Assembly (NCBI GenBank): GCA_035620375.1
Contig: DASPGX010000025.1
Span: 1 to 51,094, forward strand
Origin: DASPGX01 sp035620375
GTDB taxonomy: Bacteria > Patescibacteriota > Minisyncoccia > 2-02-FULL-40-12 > GWA2-44-9
Length of the DNA stretch: 51,094 bases
Direction of reading: 5' to 3'
Part shown: piece by piece, positions 6,487 to 15,607 of the stretch
Layout: every line of letters begins with the position of its first letter
Numbering within the stretch: the stretch's first letter is position 1
The notes under the pieces: generated by a model
Told to the model about the DNA's origin: nothing
What the model saw: only the letters and a program-made list of their open reading frames with translations
The model's database searches: none
Translations under genes and position numbers: made by a program

Positions 6487-6748
6487 CACCAAGCGCGCGT
6501 TCGGCATCGCGTTCGCCCTGCTGTCGGCGTCCGGCACCGCGCTGTTCATCTACTGGATGTCGGCCGTCGTACCGGGCATCAGCAGGACCGGCACGTTCAC
6601 CGCCGGCCAGTGGCTCGCGTTCGGGGGCATTGTCTTCTGCGCGGTGACGACCGCCTTCGTCATCGCAGTCAGCGGCTGGTCAGCGTTCCACTTCCTGCGC
6701 TCCGCGCAGACGGGCGCGCCGCTGCCCAAGTTCTTCGGCGTTCAATAG
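6476..6748 (+). CDS. Two-span membrane protein, 90 residues
   Basis: GTG start 6476 overlaps the end of the nucleotidyltransferase gene by 11 nt, which implies coupling. Spans at about residues 9-32 and 45-68, then a short cytoplasmic tail. No motif recognised. Confidence 0.6.
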   Translation: MERNTKRAFGIAFALLSASGTALFIYWMSAVVPGISRTGTFTAGQWLAFGGIVFCAVTTAFVIAVSGWSAFHFLRSAQTGAPLPKFFGVQ

Positions 6749-6754
6749 CGCCGC

Positions 6755-6792
6755 AACGGTCGGTCCTCCCCGGAGGCTCGGCCGTTTTCGTT
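6755..6792 (+). terminator. Imperfect terminator hairpin
   Basis: AACGG...CCTCC / GGAGG...CCGTT with small internal mismatches, then TTTCGTTTG. Confidence 0.65.
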
Positions 6793-6809
6793 TGTGCTAC
6801 CATTCGTTT

Positions 6810-7349
6810 ATGAGATGGGATTTCAACGGTCGGCAACTGAACGTGGAGATTAAGGCGCGATGCGAGTCGCACATTCCACTACGGCGCATTCTGAAAGCCC
6901 ACGGCGCGGATTTCAGAGGTACTGACCGTCAGGTGGACACCTACTTCCGCGTGCCGGACGGCCGGCTCAAACTCCGCGAGGGCAATATTGAAAACACGCT
7001 CATCCATTATGTCCGCGCCAACAAGGCCGGGCCCAAGGATTCGCACATCACCCTCTTCCACACCGAACCCAAGTCGTCGCTCAAAGGCCTCCTTACGCGC
7101 TCACTGGGTATTCTTACGGTCGTCGATAAGAGGCGCGAAATCTACTTCATCGGCAACGTGAAGTTCCATCTGGACACACTCGCAGGCATAGGAAAGTTCG
7201 TGGAGATTGAGGCCATCGACCGCGACGGCTCTATCGGCCGCCCGAAACTTCTGGCGCAGTGCCGGCGGTACATGAAAGAGTTCGGTATCCGGAAGGCGGA
7301 CCTTCTGTCCCGCTCGTACGCGGACATGGTTCTGAAGCGACGGATCTGA
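6810..7349 (+). CDS. CYTH domain protein, class IV adenylate cyclase-like
   Basis: 179 residues. NVEIKAR near the N-terminus and the alternating charged strands (DTYFRV, GRLKLREG, KFHLDTL, FVEIEAID) match the triphosphate tunnel fold of the CyaB/thiamine-triphosphatase family. The substrate, ATP to cAMP or an inorganic or organic triphosphate, cannot be told. The ATG lies exactly 6 nt after an extended -10 (TGCTACCAT, 6795-6803) with no ribosome site, so the mRNA should be leaderless. Confidence 0.8.
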   Translation: MRWDFNGRQLNVEIKARCESHIPLRRILKAHGADFRGTDRQVDTYFRVPDGRLKLREGNIENTLIHYVRANKAGPKDSHITLFHTEPKSSLKGLLTRSLGILTVVDKRREIYFIGNVKFHLDTLAGIGKFVEIEAIDRDGSIGRPKLLAQCRRYMKEFGIRKADLLSRSYADMVLKRRI

Positions 7350-7390
7350 TTTCCGTACAAGGCCCGGTCCCTGGGGACCGGGCGGGAGCT

Positions 7391-7597
7391 TCAGCTCCGT
7401 TTGTACTCGTAGGCCTGGCCGCACTGCGGGCAGGTCAGTTTATCCAAAGGGACATGGCAGGACGTGCAGTAGAAGTAAAAGCACGTGCTCTGCATGTCGG
7501 GGACGTACCCGCATTCCGGGCAGAATCCGGAGTTCAGGCGCGCACTGCAGGGGGAATCGTCGTGATGCAGGACGAGTTCCGGCTTGGGCAACGGCAT
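7391..7597 (-). CDS. Double zinc-ribbon protein, 68 residues
   Basis: Four Cys pairs or half-pairs: CSARLNSGFCPECGY, then CFYFYCTSC, then CPQCG near the end, enough for two zinc ribbons. Start ATG 7597 follows AAGGAGG. Promoter on the minus strand: TTGACG-N17-TATGAT at about 7630-7658. Probably a nucleic-acid or protein-binding adaptor; no family name. Confidence 0.65.
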   Translation of the reverse strand: MPLPKPELVLHHDDSPCSARLNSGFCPECGYVPDMQSTCFYFYCTSCHVPLDKLTCPQCGQAYEYKRS

Positions 7598-7679
7598 GGC
7601 GACCTCCTTGTTTGGGAAAGGGCGTCCATCATAATCGCATAGCGTTCGCGCGTCAAGACAGGTGTGCTACCATCCCAGA

Positions 7680-8423
7680 ATGAGACACACCGAAGCGAAC
7701 GCGAAGGCGTACGACGAGGGCGCGAAGGCCTGGGACGACGCGATGGCGGACAACGTGGCGCACAGCCTGCTGGAGAAGCCGGCCATGGCGTCCCTCATCC
7801 CGCCCGACCTGGAGCATAAGGAAATCCTCTGCATCGGCGTGGGGGCGGGGGAGGAGCTGGCGTCCCTCGTCACGCAGAATCCCCGCCGTATCGTGGGAAT
7901 AGACGTCGCCCCGCGCCTGCTGGAAATCGCCAAGGGGAAGTACCCGAGCATGGAAACGCGGGTCATGGACATGATGGGGCTGGAATTTCCCGAGAACTCC
8001 TTTGACTTCGTCTACTCGTCCCTCGTTTTTCATTACGCGCACGACTGGGACGTGCTGCTGGCCGGTGTTCGCCGTGTCATGAAGCCGCGGGGGCGGCTCC
8101 TGTTCTCCGCGCATCATCCGGGATACTGGGGCACAAAGCCGGCTACCGGAAAGAAATATACGAACGGACGGGGCATTACGCTCGCCGAACATACCGCCGT
8201 ACTGCCCGGTGACATCCGCGTCATCTATTACAACCACCCCGATAAAGAATCGCTCCTGGAAGATGTCGCCCACTCGGGACTGGCCATCGACCGCATCGTG
8301 GAGCCTGAAATGGTGAAGCCGCGGGTGCGCTTGAGCCCCGCGGGGCGGGAGAAGTACGATTCCATCGCCGCCAAGAACGCCCGGTCGCCGCTGTTCATCG
8401 TCGTTCTGGCGACCAATCCATGA
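7680..8423 (+). CDS. Class I SAM-dependent methyltransferase
   Basis: 247 residues with the Rossmann methyltransferase motifs: ILCIGVGAGEELA (motif I), IVGIDVAPRLLEIAKGKY (II), GLEFPENSFDFVYSSLVFHY (IV, Methyltransf_11 style) and LLAGVRRVMKPRGRLLFSAHHP (VI). Substrate unknown. The ATG is 6 nt after TGCTACCAT (7665-7673) without a ribosome site: leaderless. It overlaps the next methyltransferase gene by 4 nt (ATGA). Confidence 0.85.
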   Translation: MRHTEANAKAYDEGAKAWDDAMADNVAHSLLEKPAMASLIPPDLEHKEILCIGVGAGEELASLVTQNPRRIVGIDVAPRLLEIAKGKYPSMETRVMDMMGLEFPENSFDFVYSSLVFHYAHDWDVLLAGVRRVMKPRGRLLFSAHHPGYWGTKPATGKKYTNGRGITLAEHTAVLPGDIRVIYYNHPDKESLLEDVAHSGLAIDRIVEPEMVKPRVRLSPAGREKYDSIAAKNARSPLFIVVLATNP

Positions 8424-8962
8424 CCGCCGGCCTTGCTGATGCCATATTCCAGGTCATCGTCGGTTCGCTTCTGCTCTACCTCCTGCTCCGGCCGATTACG
8501 GCCGGCGCGCCGTACGTGCCGACCTTCAAGGGCACGCTCCGGAAGATTATCCCGTTTGCAGGCATCCGGACCGACGACGTGGTGTATGAACTGGGATGCG
8601 GCGACGGCCGGTTCAGTGTGGCGGCCGTCAGAGCGGGTGCTGCGCGGGCGGTGGGGTACGATGTCGCCGGCCTGATGGTGTTCCTGTCGCGCGTACGCTC
8701 CTGGTTCGCGGACACCCAGGACCGGACGCGGTTTCTGACGGGGGATATCCGTAAACTGGACCTCGGCGAAGCGACCCTGGTATACCTGTACCTGCTTCCC
8801 GAAATCACCGAGACACTCGCGTCCGGCGCACTCCGCTCGCTCAAGCCCGGTGCGCGGATACTGGCTTCGTCGTTTGCCATAAACACCGAAAAGCACCCAT
8901 TCCGGCTCCTGAAGCAGGAGCGTTTCGGGAGCTTCAAGGTCTATCTGTATGAACGGGAATAG
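8420..8962 (+). CDS. Membrane-anchored methyltransferase, FAM173-like
   Basis: 180 residues: an N-terminal membrane segment (about 8-25), a PYVPTFKGTLRKII linker, then VVYELGCGDGRFSVAAVRAGA (motif I), GYDVAGLMVFLSR and VYLYLLPEITETL...LKPGARILASSF. This order matches the FAM173/ATPSCKMT group of lysine methyltransferases, which have one N-terminal membrane segment. Its target could be a membrane protein, but this is inferred. Translationally coupled to the preceding methyltransferase. Confidence 0.75.
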   Translation: MTAGLADAIFQVIVGSLLLYLLLRPITAGAPYVPTFKGTLRKIIPFAGIRTDDVVYELGCGDGRFSVAAVRAGAARAVGYDVAGLMVFLSRVRSWFADTQDRTRFLTGDIRKLDLGEATLVYLYLLPEITETLASGALRSLKPGARILASSFAINTEKHPFRLLKQERFGSFKVYLYERE

Positions 8963-8976
8963 GGAGTAGTGTATGT

Positions 8977-9007
8977 ATTTAACGGCTCACTGCGTGAGCC
9001 GTTAAAT
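8977..9007. terminator. Hairpin word A, copy 2 (bidirectional terminator)
   Basis: Perfect 14-bp stem ATTTAACGGCTCAC / GTGAGCCGTTAAAT with loop TGC, between the converging genes 8420-8962 and 9028-9834. Confidence 0.8.
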
Positions 9008-9027
9008 GTCTTCCTACAAGCTAACAA

Positions 9028-9834
9028 CTAAAACCTGATGATGTTCGTGCCCCCGCGGTCGTCCAACTCAACAATGTGATAGGTGCTGCCTGACCGGACT
9101 GCCACATGGTACGCGTCAGGCCACCATACCGCACCGTCAATCACGGTCGTCAGGCGCAGAAGCGCGACCTGGTCGCCGGCGGTCCGGAACGGCTGTTCAT
9201 CCGAATCCGTGAGCCAGCGGACCACAACCTCGTTGCGGGTGAACCACATCAGTTTGGCGCCATCGCCGCTCAGCCGGTAACCGAGAACGCCCGTGGCGAC
9301 CCGCTCATCGTTGACGGTAAGCACGCCGCGGACCAATGCATACGGCACGGGAGACGGCGTTGCCTGCGCGCCTGCCGATGCGGAAGGCGCGGGGGTCGGC
9401 GTGGGAGAGGGAACCGCATCAGCCACCTCCATCAACTCGTCAATAAGCCCGCGCGACCGGCTGGCGATTGTCTCGTCGGTCTGCAGAATGAGCACCCGCG
9501 GAAAGTCGGTCACCAGCCCCTCCTGCACCTGGACGGTTTTCGTCCATGTGGAATACCCATCACGCTCCATGCGGAACTCATAGGTGCCGGGGAGCAACCG
9601 GCCGCGGCTGAACGTATCGCCGATAAGGAACGTGCCTCCGGCATGCTCGCCGTCTATGAAGACGTCCGCCTGCGCATTGGCATCCAGCGTAACCGCACCG
9701 GTGCGGACGAACCGGCGGTCGCGGAAGCTGAATTCGTATCCCTGCGCGTACAAAACCGCCACGTACGCGGCGATGCCGAAGATGATGACCGCCGCCCAGA
9801 ACAATAGGCGGCGCACCTGCAGACTGATAGCCAT
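9028..9834 (-). CDS. PEGA-domain membrane protein
   Basis: 268 residues: one N-terminal membrane segment (about 10-30), a PEGA domain (about 50-110: ADVFIDGEHAGGTF... LLPGTYEFRMERDGYSTWTK), a Pro/Thr/Ala/Ser-rich linker (SPTPTPAPSASAGAQATPSP) and a C-terminal beta-rich domain. PEGA domains are common in surface proteins of CPR bacteria. Likely faces outward. The promoter has TGATATAGT, 8 nt from the ATG. Divergent from the mreB operon. Confidence 0.8.
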   Translation of the reverse strand: MAISLQVRRLLFWAAVIIFGIAAYVAVLYAQGYEFSFRDRRFVRTGAVTLDANAQADVFIDGEHAGGTFLIGDTFSRGRLLPGTYEFRMERDGYSTWTKTVQVQEGLVTDFPRVLILQTDETIASRSRGLIDELMEVADAVPSPTPTPAPSASAGAQATPSPVPYALVRGVLTVNDERVATGVLGYRLSGDGAKLMWFTRNEVVVRWLTDSDEQPFRTAGDQVALLRLTTVIDGAVWWPDAYHVAVRSGSTYHIVELDDRGGTNIIRF

Positions 9835-9842
9835 AAGTACAT

Positions 9843-9892
9843 ACTATATCACACTTTTTGCGGTTGATAAAGCACGATTCCTGCGCTACGAT
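9843..9892. promoter_or_regulatory. Divergent promoters for PEGA gene and mreB operon
   Basis: Plus: TTGATA (9864-9869), N17, TACGAT (9887-9892), 9 nt before the mreB ATG. Minus: extended -10 TGATATAGT (TATAGT at 9843-9848), 8 nt before the PEGA ATG. Neither gene has a ribosome-binding site, so leaders are at most a few bases. Confidence 0.75.
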
Positions 9893-9901
9893 TCGCCTGC
9901 T

Positions 9902-10903
9902 ATGCCGAAGATAGGCATCGATCTGGGCACCACGAACACGGTCGTGTTCGTGCCGCGAAAGGGCATCGTCATCAACGAACCGTCAGTGGTGGCCATTTCC
10001 GCATTGGACAACCGCATTCTCGCGGTGGGGAACGAGGCGCGCGACATGATCGGCCGTACGCCGGACAGCATCACCATCGTCCGTCCGCTCATCGACGGCG
10101 CCATCGCCGACTACCGCGTCACAGGCGCGATGCTCAAGCACTTCATCAGGCGCGCCGGAGGGTGGTTCGGGTTCATGCGCCCCGAGGTTCTGATTTCCGT
10201 TCCCGCCGGCATCACGTCCATGGAGCGGCGCGCGGTGCATAAGTCCGCGATGGACGCCGGGGCGAAGGATGTCTATCTGGTCCGCGAACCTGTGCTCGCC
10301 GCCATCGGCGCCAAGGTCGCCATCCATAACCCCGTCGGCCACATGATTCTGAATATCGGCGGGGGAACGACCGAAATCGCCGTCATTTCACTGGGCGGCA
10401 TCGTGTCGTCCTCGTCGGTCCGCATCGGGGGAAACAAATTCGACCAGGCCATCGTGGAATACGTGAAGAAAAAGCACGGCCTTGCCATCGGCGAGCGCAC
10501 GGCGGAACTCATCAAAATCAATATCGGCACCGCGGTCCGTATTCAGGCGGAGGACTCCATCAACATCAAAGGGCGCGACTTGGCCACCGGCCTGCCGAAA
10601 ACTGTCGCCGTCACGTCCAACGAGGTCACCGAAGCGCTGAACGACCACTTGCGTGAGATTCTGCAGATGGCCAAGAACGTTCTGGAGATGACTCCGCCTG
10701 AACTGTGCTCTGACGTAATGGACCGCGGTATCGTCGTCTCCGGCGGGGGAGCGCTCCTGCGCAATATCGCCGAGCTCGTCACCCGCGTCACGGGAGTTCC
10801 CGCGCAGATTGCCGACGACCCGCTGTACTGCGTCGCGCGGGGAACGGGCATCGTTCTTGAAAACCTCGAAACGTATAAAAAAAGTATCACGGCGAAGCGA
10901 TGA
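9902..10903 (+). CDS. mreB: Rod-shape protein MreB
   Basis: 333 residues, standard MreB length. Actin-fold motifs: IGIDLGTTNTVVFVPRKG (phosphate 1), LNIGGGTTEIAVISLGGIV (phosphate 2) and GIVVSGGGALLRNI (adenosine). MreB polymerises under the membrane and directs wall synthesis. No mreC or mreD follows. Instead a glycosyltransferase overlaps its stop (ATGA), so MreB heads a surface-glycan operon. ATG 9902 is chosen because it opens the conserved domain and fits the promoter; upstream in-frame starts would run through the promoter. Confidence 0.95.
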   Translation: MPKIGIDLGTTNTVVFVPRKGIVINEPSVVAISALDNRILAVGNEARDMIGRTPDSITIVRPLIDGAIADYRVTGAMLKHFIRRAGGWFGFMRPEVLISVPAGITSMERRAVHKSAMDAGAKDVYLVREPVLAAIGAKVAIHNPVGHMILNIGGGTTEIAVISLGGIVSSSSVRIGGNKFDQAIVEYVKKKHGLAIGERTAELIKINIGTAVRIQAEDSINIKGRDLATGLPKTVAVTSNEVTEALNDHLREILQMAKNVLEMTPPELCSDVMDRGIVVSGGGALLRNIAELVTRVTGVPAQIADDPLYCVARGTGIVLENLETYKKSITAKR

Positions 10904-11964
10904 GGATTGCCTTAGTACACGATTTCTTACTGAACAGAGGAGGCGCGGAGCGCGTCCTTTTGCACTTGCACGGCATCTGGCCCGAAGCGCCGGTGTATAC
11001 GCTTGCAGCTTCGGATGAGTTTGTCCGTACGTGGCTTCCGGGTGCTGACGTGAGGCAGTCATGGCCGGGCAGGGTGCCTGTCCTGCGGACGCGTCCTGCC
11101 GCATTGGCGCCGTTTCTGCCGGCGGCCGTTGAGTCCATGGACCTTTCCGCCTATGACGTCGTCGTCTCTTCGTCGGTGATGTTCGCCAAGGGCGTCGTGA
11201 CACGCACACGCACGCGGCACATCTCCTATTGCTACAGTCCGTCGCGGATGCTCTGGGACCGCAACGCCGAATACGAGCGGCGGGGACCGCTTTCTCGGCT
11301 TGCGCGCCATTGGCTGCGGATGTGGGATGCCAACGCCGCAAAACGCCCGGACGTGATGCTCGCCATTTCCGGAGCGGTAGCAGGACGCATCGCCAAATAT
11401 TACCGCCGTCAGTCCGAAGTCCTGCATCCGCCGCTCCTTGCCGCGCCGACCGACCGCAGGATGCGGTCCGCATCGGACCTCGGCTACTATCTCGCCGTGG
11501 GCCGGCTCCTGCCGCACAAGAACTTCGGCATGCTTGTCGACGCATTCGCCAAACTCAACCGGCCGCTCGTCATCGTCGGCGACGGTCCTGAACGCGCACG
11601 GCTCGCACGCCGCGCTCCCGCAAACGTGCATTTCGTCTCCGCGGACGACCGTACGCTCGCCAGCTGGTTTGCGGGATGCCGCGCGCTTATCGTCCCGAAC
11701 GAAGAGGATTTCGGCATGACCCCCGTGGAGGCGATGTCATTCGGGCGTCCGGTCCTGGCCCTGCGCGCGGGCGGTGCACTGGAAACGGTCAGCGAGGGCG
11801 TCACCGGAGAATTCTTTGACGACGCGATTCCCGAAGCGCTTGCCGAAGGCGTCATCCGGCTGGAGGCCGGACGGTACGACGGCGCGCTCATCACCGCCCA
11901 TGCCACGAAGTTCAACGCATCGCGATTTGATGCGAGAATGAAGCGTCTGGTATCGTGCCGCTGA
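10900..11964 (+). CDS. Glycosyltransferase family 4-type
   Basis: 354 residues. N-terminal VHDFLLNRGGAERVLLHL has the glycine loop of GT-B enzymes. The C-terminal half has LAVGRLLPHKNF, LVIVGDGPERARL and the E-x7-E motif EEDFGMTPVE. It transfers a sugar from a nucleotide sugar to a growing glycan on the cytoplasmic face. Overlaps mreB by 4 nt. Donor and acceptor unknown. Confidence 0.9.
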   Translation: MRIALVHDFLLNRGGAERVLLHLHGIWPEAPVYTLAASDEFVRTWLPGADVRQSWPGRVPVLRTRPAALAPFLPAAVESMDLSAYDVVVSSSVMFAKGVVTRTRTRHISYCYSPSRMLWDRNAEYERRGPLSRLARHWLRMWDANAAKRPDVMLAISGAVAGRIAKYYRRQSEVLHPPLLAAPTDRRMRSASDLGYYLAVGRLLPHKNFGMLVDAFAKLNRPLVIVGDGPERARLARRAPANVHFVSADDRTLASWFAGCRALIVPNEEDFGMTPVEAMSFGRPVLALRAGGALETVSEGVTGEFFDDAIPEALAEGVIRLEAGRYDGALITAHATKFNASRFDARMKRLVSCR

Positions 11965-11965
11965 C

Positions 11966-12892
11966 ATGCTCACTCTCGTCACCGTCAACTTCAATAACGC
12001 CGAGGCAACGCTGGGCCTTCTGCGTTCGCTTGAGCGGCAGTCTGACCGTGATTTCGACGTCATCGTCGTTGATAACGCGTCGGCGCCCGGAGACCGCGCG
12101 CTCGTCGGGGAATTCATAAGTTCAACGACGATTTCGGCTGACTTGGTGCTGAACGAACGGAATCTGGGATTTTCGGGAGGCAACAATCTGGCCATCCGCA
12201 AGGCGCTGGCCCAATCCGCGGAATGGATTGTCCTCATCAACAACGACACGACGGTTTCCGGCGATTTCATCCGCAACCTGAAAGCGGCCTTACCGAAGGA
12301 GCCCGCGGTGGTCGGCATCCCGCTATCAGAAGAGGGGAGTGACCGGGGAGAAGGGAGACGCATCGCATATGCCGGACTTGTGAAATGGCTCAAGCCGACC
12401 CTTCCGCACATATACGAAATTGAAAAATTAGGCGCTGAACATTCTCAGTTGCTGTATGCCGTCGGTGCAGGAATGGCGGTCCACCGCGATGCCTTCGCCA
12501 AGGCCGGCCTGCTTGATGAACGATACTTCCTGTACTTTGAAGATGCTGATTTTTCTCTCCGCGCCCGCCGCGCCGGGGTGTCGGTCCGGTTCATTTCCGC
12601 TCCGTCAATCACGCATGGCGTATCGGTAAGCACACGCAAGCTCGGAGCGCCGCTCCTGCTCCGCTACCACGCGCGGAACGCCCTGTTGTTCAACAAAACA
12701 CACGGTCCGTGGTGGGTACGGAAATCCTTGCCGTTCGCCGCTTTTTACGGTATTGTCAGGCAGTCCGTGAAGCTGTTGCTGATGCCGGCGCGGCGGCCCG
12801 AATCCCGGGCCATCATGGCCGGCATCGTTGATTTTTATGCCAAACGGTTCGGCTACATCCCTCCCGAAGCGCCCGATATCCATCGGCATTGA
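11966..12892 (+). CDS. Glycosyltransferase family 2 (rhamnosyltransferase-like)
   Basis: 308 residues, GT-A fold: VTVNFNNAEATLGLL, VIVVDNAS, NLGFSGGNNLAIR and LINNDTT (DxD-type metal site), then FLYFEDADFSLRARRAG (acceptor-side ED). This layout is typical of rhamnosyltransferase-like GT2 enzymes. It starts 1 nt after the previous stop in the same operon. Confidence 0.9.
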   Translation: MLTLVTVNFNNAEATLGLLRSLERQSDRDFDVIVVDNASAPGDRALVGEFISSTTISADLVLNERNLGFSGGNNLAIRKALAQSAEWIVLINNDTTVSGDFIRNLKAALPKEPAVVGIPLSEEGSDRGEGRRIAYAGLVKWLKPTLPHIYEIEKLGAEHSQLLYAVGAGMAVHRDAFAKAGLLDERYFLYFEDADFSLRARRAGVSVRFISAPSITHGVSVSTRKLGAPLLLRYHARNALLFNKTHGPWWVRKSLPFAAFYGIVRQSVKLLLMPARRPESRAIMAGIVDFYAKRFGYIPPEAPDIHRH

Positions 12893-14024
12893 GTGTGAAG
12901 CACTGGAAGGTCCCACATGGGGGATGGGACGCCAGGTCTACGAGCTCCTCCGGGAGCTTTCTTTGCGCGACGACCTGCAGGGGAAGTACCGCTTCATCTT
13001 GTACTCCAATAACCCGCTCCGCGACGATCCGCTGTTCGACCATCCGCTATTTGTCCGGAGGCCCGTGGGAATGAAATCGGTCTTCGGGTCATGGGCGCCG
13101 TCCTCGTTCTCCTTGCACTACTACGTCCTGCTCCCGCTCCGCCTCTGGTGGGACTCGTCGCGCGACGGCGTGCGTGCAATCTACTATCCGAACTACATGC
13201 TGCCGATTATCCATCCGCCGCATGTGGCGTCGCTGGTGATGCTTACCGATGACATCTTCCGCGAGTCCCGCAATCCCGCCCTCGCGTTCCGCTACCGCAT
13301 CGCGTACCGGATTTTCGGCACGTTCTGGGCCAAACGGTTCGCCCGGCGCATCATGGCCATCTCGCACGCATCGGCGGGCGCGCTGACCCGGCTGGGCGTC
13401 GCTCCTTCGCGCATCGTCGTGAACGAAATGGGCATCGTGCCTCCGGAAGCTACCAGCTACCAGCTGCAAGCTACAAGCTGTGATTTCCTCTTCATCGGAC
13501 AGGCGTTCCCGCGCCGGCACCTGAAGGAAACCCTTGAGGCCTTTGAGCATCTCGCGCAGGAACGTGCCGGACTGACGTTCCGGTTCATCGGCAGGGACAA
13601 GTACCCCGAACCGGTCATCGCGGAGCTTATTTCTGACATTAACCGGCGTCTGGACCGGGAGGCGGTGACGTCCGCTGAATATGTACCCCAAGAGGAGCTT
13701 TCCCGCGCCTACCGCTCCGCTCGCACGCTGGTGTACGTCTCCGACACTGAAGGCTTCGGCATGCCCCCGCTGGAGGCTCTGGCGCACGGGACGGTTCCCG
13801 TCGTCGCAGACACGCCGGTGAACCGGGAGATTTACGGCAACGACGCCGTGTTTGTACCGACGCCTATCACCGGGGAGGGGATTGGAAACGCCATGCGGCG
13901 CTCGTTGGCCGATGCATCCGCCCGTGAGCGCATTCTGTCGGCCGGACCCGGTATCGTCGCCCGCTACTCCTGGAAAGCGCACGCTGACCGATTCGTCCGC
14001 ATCATGGATTCACTGACCGCATGA
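12837..14024 (+). CDS. Glycosyltransferase family 4-type
   Basis: 395 residues from ATG 12837, which overlaps the upstream gene by 56 nt. The conserved part begins only at ISIGIECEALEG, so the true start may be later at a non-standard codon; TTG 12828 is also possible. GT-B features: WGMGRQVYELL, then FIGQAFPRRHLKETLEAF and the E-x7-E motif EGFGMPPLE. Ends with a 4-nt overlap with the ligase-like gene. Confidence 0.85.
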   Translation: MPNGSATSLPKRPISIGIECEALEGPTWGMGRQVYELLRELSLRDDLQGKYRFILYSNNPLRDDPLFDHPLFVRRPVGMKSVFGSWAPSSFSLHYYVLLPLRLWWDSSRDGVRAIYYPNYMLPIIHPPHVASLVMLTDDIFRESRNPALAFRYRIAYRIFGTFWAKRFARRIMAISHASAGALTRLGVAPSRIVVNEMGIVPPEATSYQLQATSCDFLFIGQAFPRRHLKETLEAFEHLAQERAGLTFRFIGRDKYPEPVIAELISDINRRLDREAVTSAEYVPQEELSRAYRSARTLVYVSDTEGFGMPPLEALAHGTVPVVADTPVNREIYGNDAVFVPTPITGEGIGNAMRRSLADASARERILSAGPGIVARYSWKAHADRFVRIMDSLTA

Positions 14025-15607
14025 GCCGCTGGAAACTACAAACTGACGACGTGAAGATTGCCGGCGCGCTGCACCTCGCTATTTTCGCGCTGGTCGTCTC
14101 CGGACTGCTTCCCCGTGCCGTCGTGCCGTTCTGGGCGGCGGCGTGGGTGCTCTGGGCGGCCATGGTTCCGGTCCGTACCTCCGTCCTTCTGTTCGCCTTC
14201 GCCGTTCCCGCCTTCGTCGCCATCCCCATCACGACGGACTTCGACAACTTCAATATGTGGCGCCTGGCGGCCCTCGTCATTTTCCTGAAGTGGTTCTTCA
14301 CGACCCAGTCCTGGCTCGGCGCGCTTTCGGGGATTTTCTCCTGGCTCCGTGCCCCTCACCGGTATCCCGCGGCGTCGCTCTGCGCGGTGCTTTTCATCAT
14401 GGCCGCGGCGTCGGTCACCCAGGCCACTGATGTTGTTGCCGCACTGCGCCGCATCATTTACTTTGCGAACGCGCTCCTGGTCCCGTTCGTCGCGTTCATG
14501 CTGGTACGCGGTGAGCCGCAGTGGCGGAGACAACTCATCCGCGCCATCGGGTGGTCCGGCGCGCTCGTCATCGCCGCGGGCTTCGTCCAGCTGGCGGCGA
14601 CGTACCTGATGGACGTGTACGCGTTCATGCGCATCTGGGGGGAGGGAATTCAGATGCGTCAGTTCGGCGAGCTGTGGTCGCTCATCGCCGTCCGCGTGGG
14701 GAATACCTGGCTCGCGTACTACGGTCCCCAACTTTCCCTGCGGATGTTCTCGCTGTTTCCGGACTCCCATTCATTCCCCATCTACGTCATCTTCGCGCTC
14801 GGGGGCATTATCCCGTTCGCCCTGGCGCCCATTTGGGAACGCACACGGGCGGGAATCACGTCGCTCCGGCCTCTGCTCCGGACGCGGGGCACCTTGGCCG
14901 TCCTCTGGATTGTCCTCGGCTTCCTTGCCGCCATCCTCTCCGGAACCCGCGGCATCTGGGCCGCCTCAGTCGGCCTGGTGCCCCTGTCGCTCGTGCTCTT
15001 CTGGTGGATGCGCCGGACCGGCACGGACGGCGCGCGGCGTTCGTTCTGGAAGTACCTGACGGCATGGCTCGCCGCATTTTACCTCCTGTTCGCCATCGCC
15101 TGGCCGATTTTTGTCTCCCCGCAGTTCCTGCTGTCCGGCGGGGACCGCAACCTACTGTCGGACCGCCTCCGGTCAATCGTGGATTTCGGCGAGACCTCAA
15201 ACAGCGCGCGGCTGGAGATTTGGGGGGCGTCGCTCCGGTCCATTGGGAATAATCCGCTTTTGGGCGTCGGCATCGGAAACTTTCCCACGGTGCTCGGTCA
15301 GAACGTCATCCTTGCCAAGGCCGGCTCCACCGCGCACAACATCTGGCTTCATGTTGCCGCCGAAACCGGCCTGATATCGCTTATTGCGTTCGTCCTCCTC
15401 TGGGCCGTCCTGTTCCGTGACGCCTGGCGGCTGTACACCGCTTCACCGGACCCCAATGTGGCTCCGTTCGCCGGATGGATGCTGTTTGCGGTGCCCTGGG
15501 TTGCCGCGTACCTGCTGACCGACGCAACGCTGTTGGACGAGCGTGTTCTCCTGCAGTTCGGTATTCTGTTCGCCCTCATGCGCGGATCCGTTCATCAGTA
15601 TTCATGA
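14021..15607 (+). CDS. O-antigen ligase/polymerase-like membrane protein
   Basis: 528 residues with about 11-12 hydrophobic segments. A large outside loop precedes the region with SGTRGIWAA, the Wzy_C-type pattern, and NPLLGVGIGNFPTVLG further on. Such proteins join or polymerise lipid-linked glycans outside the membrane. Overlaps both neighbours by 4 nt. Without a lipid A pathway in view, the acceptor may be a polymer or protein. Polymerase and ligase roles cannot be told apart by sequence. Confidence 0.8.
   Translation: MSRWKLQTDDVKIAGALHLAIFALVVSGLLPRAVVPFWAAAWVLWAAMVPVRTSVLLFAFAVPAFVAIPITTDFDNFNMWRLAALVIFLKWFFTTQSWLGALSGIFSWLRAPHRYPAASLCAVLFIMAAASVTQATDVVAALRRIIYFANALLVPFVAFMLVRGEPQWRRQLIRAIGWSGALVIAAGFVQLAATYLMDVYAFMRIWGEGIQMRQFGELWSLIAVRVGNTWLAYYGPQLSLRMFSLFPDSHSFPIYVIFALGGIIPFALAPIWERTRAGITSLRPLLRTRGTLAVLWIVLGFLAAILSGTRGIWAASVGLVPLSLVLFWWMRRTGTDGARRSFWKYLTAWLAAFYLLFAIAWPIFVSPQFLLSGGDRNLLSDRLRSIVDFGETSNSARLEIWGASLRSIGNNPLLGVGIGNFPTVLGQNVILAKAGSTAHNIWLHVAAETGLISLIAFVLLWAVLFRDAWRLYTASPDPNVAPFAGWMLFAVPWVAAYLLTDATLLDERVLLQFGILFALMRGSVHQYS

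Noticed and set aside
5083..6549. 488-residue open frame on the minus strand
   Set aside because: The long N-terminal part is antisense to the nucleotidyltransferase; only 5083-5412 with its coupled start is real.
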